Assembly (NCBI RefSeq): GCF_020523965.1 | Contig: NZ_JAJAPX010000005.1 | Location: 248,001-312,000, forward strand | Length of the DNA: 64,000 nucleotides | DNA from: Neotamlana sargassicola | GTDB lineage: Bacteria; Bacteroidota; Bacteroidia; Flavobacteriales; Flavobacteriaceae | Direction of reading: 5' to 3' | Part shown: positions 61,455-64,000 of the stretch, piece by piece | Numbering within the stretch: position 1 is the stretch's first letter | How the letters are laid out: each line of letters opens with the position of its first letter | The notes under the pieces: generated by a model | The model's input: the letters and a program-made list of their open reading frames with translations, nothing else | Database searches by the model: none | Told to the model about the DNA's origin: nothing | Position numbers and translations under genes: made by a program

Positions 61455-62537
61455 TTAATTAATAAACCAATTATAAACGGTTTTAATTCCGTCTTCAAGC
61501 TCTATTTTATGCCTCCAACCTAAGCCATGAAGTTTTGATGGATCGGTTAGTTTTTTCATAGTGCCATCGGGCTTTTCGGTGTTAAAATAAAACTCACCGT
61601 CAAATCCAATAATCAATTTTATTAGGGTCGCTAATTCTTTTATACTAATGTCTTTTCCCGTGCCAATATTAATGTGCGTATTTCGTATTTCCTTGTTAGC
61701 GGCATCGAAACAATCGCTAAAGTTTCTGTTTTCCATTAAAAATACACAGGCATCTGCCATGTCTTCACTCCATAAAAATTCGCGCATTGGATTTCCGGTT
61801 CCCCACACTTCTATTTTTACAGAATCATTTTCTTTTTTGATTCCATATTTTTCTAAAATATTTAGTATTTCTAATTCTGAGGAGGCTCCGTTAATACCTT
61901 CAATTGGCATTTTATTCAAATCTTTTCGTAATGTCTCCCAATCGTTGTTATGAAGCGCCTTACCTAAATGTGTTTTTCTTATTAGCGCCGGTAATACGTG
62001 CGATTTCTCTAAATCGAAATTATCGTTCGGACCATATAAATTGGTAGGCATAACAGAAATAAAATTGGTGTTATATTGAATATTATAACTTTCACACATT
62101 TTTATACCGGCAATTTTTGCTATGGCATAAGGTTCGTTCGTGTATTCCAAAGTATCCGTTAATAAATAGTCTTCTTTCATGGGTTGCGGACAATTTTTAG
62201 GATAAATACAAGTGCTGCCTAAAAACATAAGCTTTTTTACATCATGTAAATAGCTTTGATGTATAACATTGTTTTGAATACTTAAATTTTCGTAAATAAA
62301 ATCGGCTCTATAAATATTATTGGCAACAATGCCTCCAACCTTAGCTGCTGCTAGAAAAACATAATCCGGTTTTTCCGTTTTAAAAAATGTTGCAACAGCA
62401 GTTGTATCGGTTAAGTCGAGTTCCTTGTGTGTTCTAGTAACAAAATTACTATATCCTTTTGCTTTTAAGTTTTTTAAAATGGCGCTGCCTACCAGTCCTC
62501 GGTGACCAGCAATGTAAATTTTGGAAGTTTTTTCCAT
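61455..62537 (-). CDS. fcl: GDP-L-fucose synthase
   Basis: A 360-residue SDR that epimerises and reduces GDP-4-keto-6-deoxymannose to GDP-L-fucose. Motifs: IYIAGHRGLVGSAILKNL, VFLAAAKVGGIVANN, MFLGSTCIYPKNCPQPMKEDYLLT, EPYAIAKIAGIKMCESY (catalytic YxxxK), FISVMPTNLYGPNDNFDLEKSHVLPALIRK. It is about 45 residues longer than the E. coli enzyme because of an insertion (about residues 195-245) common in Bacteroidota. It follows gmd by 54 nt and ends at a terminator. Confidence 0.95.
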   Translation of the reverse strand: MEKTSKIYIAGHRGLVGSAILKNLKAKGYSNFVTRTHKELDLTDTTAVATFFKTEKPDYVFLAAAKVGGIVANNIYRADFIYENLSIQNNVIHQSYLHDVKKLMFLGSTCIYPKNCPQPMKEDYLLTDTLEYTNEPYAIAKIAGIKMCESYNIQYNTNFISVMPTNLYGPNDNFDLEKSHVLPALIRKTHLGKALHNNDWETLRKDLNKMPIEGINGASSELEILNILEKYGIKKENDSVKIEVWGTGNPMREFLWSEDMADACVFLMENRNFSDCFDAANKEIRNTHINIGTGKDISIKELATLIKLIIGFDGEFYFNTEKPDGTMKKLTDPSKLHGLGWRHKIELEDGIKTVYNWFIN

Positions 62538-62591
62538 ATGAAATGTACTTACTAATTAATAAATTGAATGTAATTGAAGCTTTAAAACTAT

Positions 62592-63719
62592 TTATTCAAG
62601 TTGTTTTAATATTTTATGACCTGCTTTTAGTAAGTCTACATCCTTTTTCATTAGTTTAATATCAGATTGCATCATGTCTTTTACCAATCCTTCTAAATCA
62701 TATTCAGGAACCCAGCCTAATTTCTCTTTAGCTTTACTTGGGTCTCCAATTAATAAATCAACTTCTGTTGGCCTAAAATATGTAGGATCTACAGACAGTA
62801 CTTCTTTTCCTATTTCTAATTGATAGTCTTTGTTCTTGCAAGCTTTTACATAGGCTTTTTCATCTACACCAACGCCTTTAAATTCTAATTCTATACCTAC
62901 TTCCAAAAAAGCCATTCTCACAAAGTCGCGAACAGTTGTAGTTACCCCTGTGGCTATTACCCAGTCTTCGGCTTTATCGGCTTGAAGAATCATCCACATC
63001 ATTCTTACATAATCTTTGGCATGTCCCCAGTCGCGTTTTGCTTCTAAATTCCCTAAATACACCTTTTCTTGTAATCCTAATGCTATTTTGGCAACAGCTC
63101 GTGTAATTTTACGTGTTACAAAAGTTTCTCCACGACGTGGCGATTCATGGTTAAACAAAATACCATTACAAGCAAACATGTTGTAGGCTTCTCGGTAATT
63201 TTTGGTAATCCAAAAACCATATATTTTAGCAACACCATAAGGCGAACGTGGGTAAAATGGAGAGTTTTCATCATAAAACCCTTTTTCATTTTTATTTTCA
63301 GGTAAACCACCATACAGCTCAGAGGTTGAGGCTTGGTAAATCCTAGTTTTATTTTCTAAGCCTAAAATGCGTATCGCTTCTAAAATTCGAAGGGTTCCTA
63401 AACCGTCTACATTTCCAACGTATTCTGGAGAATCAAAGGATACTTTTACATGAGACATTGCCCCAAGATTATAAATTTCGTCTGGTTGACATTCTTGAAT
63501 AATTCTGGTTAAATTCATAGAATCTGTTAAATCTCCATAATGGAGTTTTAATCTTTGGTTAGGATCGTGAGGGTCTTGGTATAAATGGTCTATTCTGTCT
63601 GTATTAAATAATGAGGATCTTCTTTTTATACCGTGTACAACGTAACCTTTTTCTAGCAACAACTCTGCTAAATAGGAACCATCTTGCCCTGTAATTCCCG
63701 TAATTAATGCAACTTTCAT
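62592..63719 (-). CDS. gmd: GDP-mannose 4,6-dehydratase
   Basis: A 375-residue extended SDR that converts GDP-mannose to GDP-4-keto-6-deoxymannose. The cofactor loop is [23 protein letters not shown], then [48 protein letters not shown] and the catalytic [15 protein letters not shown] (YxxxK). [21 protein letters not shown] completes the active site. With fcl it gives GDP-L-fucose, probably for the neighbouring exopolysaccharide or lipooligosaccharide. Confidence 0.96.
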   Translation of the reverse strand: MKVALITGITGQDGSYLAELLLEKGYVVHGIKRRSSLFNTDRIDHLYQDPHDPNQRLKLHYGDLTDSMNLTRIIQECQPDEIYNLGAMSHVKVSFDSPEYVGNVDGLGTLRILEAIRILGLENKTRIYQASTSELYGGLPENKNEKGFYDENSPFYPRSPYGVAKIYGFWITKNYREAYNMFACNGILFNHESPRRGETFVTRKITRAVAKIALGLQEKVYLGNLEAKRDWGHAKDYVRMMWMILQADKAEDWVIATGVTTTVRDFVRMAFLEVGIELEFKGVGVDEKAYVKACKNKDYQLEIGKEVLSVDPTYFRPTEVDLLIGDPSKAKEKLGWVPEYDLEGLVKDMMQSDIKLMKKDVDLLKAGHKILKQLE

Positions 63720-64000
63720 GTTTTTGTTTTTAGTTTATTTCAGCACTAAAAATAGTAAAATAAAGAGAAGTGTGAGGGTTTACCTCAAGAAAGTTTTAAG
63801 GTTTTGTTAGTTTTTAGTCTTTAATTAAACATTAGGTGGGTTTCAAATAGATTGAACAGCTTAATTAAGAAAAAGGTTGATTTTAAAAGGGATGTAATAT
63901 TTTTTATGACAGATAAGGAGGTGAAATATATGCTTATTGGCTAAAAGGGAAAGGGCTAAAAAGTAAAAAGCAACTAGACGGTAATAAAATAAAGTGCGCA
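63720..64000. other. Gene-free right edge
   Basis: 281 bp upstream of gmd to the window end. I see no open frame, repeat or clear promoter match; a weak TAnnTTTA-like sequence lies about 30 nt before the gmd start on the minus strand. Confidence 0.35.

Noticed and set aside
1-64000. tRNA, rRNA, riboswitch or integrated phage
   Set aside because: I read the intergenic regions on both strands and saw no cloverleaf, rRNA-like sequence, integrase or phage structural gene. Small structured RNAs could be missed without a covariance search.

Overview
The window is AT-rich chromosomal DNA from a member of the Bacteroidota, almost certainly a marine-type Flavobacteriaceae. Several features support this: a T9SS type A sorting domain, a DUF5606 protein, an UpxY-type NusG paralogue, a Cox15-type haem A synthase, the zeaxanthin set CrtI/CrtB/CrtZ/CrtY-cd, and several exact matches to the Bacteroidota promoter (TTG, about 19-22 nt, TAnnTTTG). 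Shine-Dalgarno sites are mostly absent. I saw no rRNA, tRNA, CRISPR array or intact insertion sequence.

Layout. 1-7.2 kb is housekeeping: the start of a secreted protein, an ABC-2 exporter pair, a kinase-like hypothetical, a pRiA4b ORF-3-like protein, haem A synthase, a GNAT enzyme, CCA-adding enzyme and TsaC. 7.2-14.3 kb is a lipooligosaccharide-core type cluster: five family-2 glycosyltransferases (three of them paralogues), a Kdo/heptose-kinase-like protein, a rhamnosyltransferase-like protein and a GT9 heptosyltransferase. 14.3-17.4 kb holds dapD, a small secreted protein, ruvX, def and a DUF5606 gene. 17.5-19.7 kb pairs a Crp/Fnr regulator with a lipoprotein built of four 111-residue repeats; a 20-bp palindrome of Crp-operator geometry lies between them. 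19.7-24.1 kb is a carotenoid operon headed by a MerR/B12-type (CarH-like) regulator.

24.6-53.9 kb is a large exopolysaccharide/capsule locus. It starts with a polyprenyl-phosphate sugar transferase and an UpxY antiterminator. A minus-strand block follows that pairs a glucose-1-phosphate cytidylyltransferase with a UXS-like epimerase, a UGD-like dehydrogenase, an RmlC-like epimerase and a SAF-domain oxidoreductase. A long plus-strand operon then runs through Wzc, flippase, glycosyltransferases, UDP-glucose dehydrogenase, Wzy-like polymerase, acyltransferases, pyruvyltransferase and an F420-dehydrogenase-beta-type protein. No Wza-type export gene is in the window. A decayed GT8 glycosyltransferase gene lies at the end of the locus (53956-54787).

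54.9-61.0 kb is a minus-strand run of three secreted proteins. The largest is a 1602-residue protein with seven FN3 domains, an SGNH hydrolase domain and a beta-helix region. 61.4-63.7 kb carries gmd and fcl for GDP-L-fucose.

Most notable observations: (i) a 26-bp element, 23/26 identical, about 235 bp upstream of both major exopolysaccharide operons; (ii) an apparently CDP-linked version of the UDP-glucuronate/xylose pathway, whose RmlC-like enzyme has lost both active-site tyrosines; (iii) the Crp/Fnr - palindrome - repeat-lipoprotein unit; (iv) the GT8 pseudogene.
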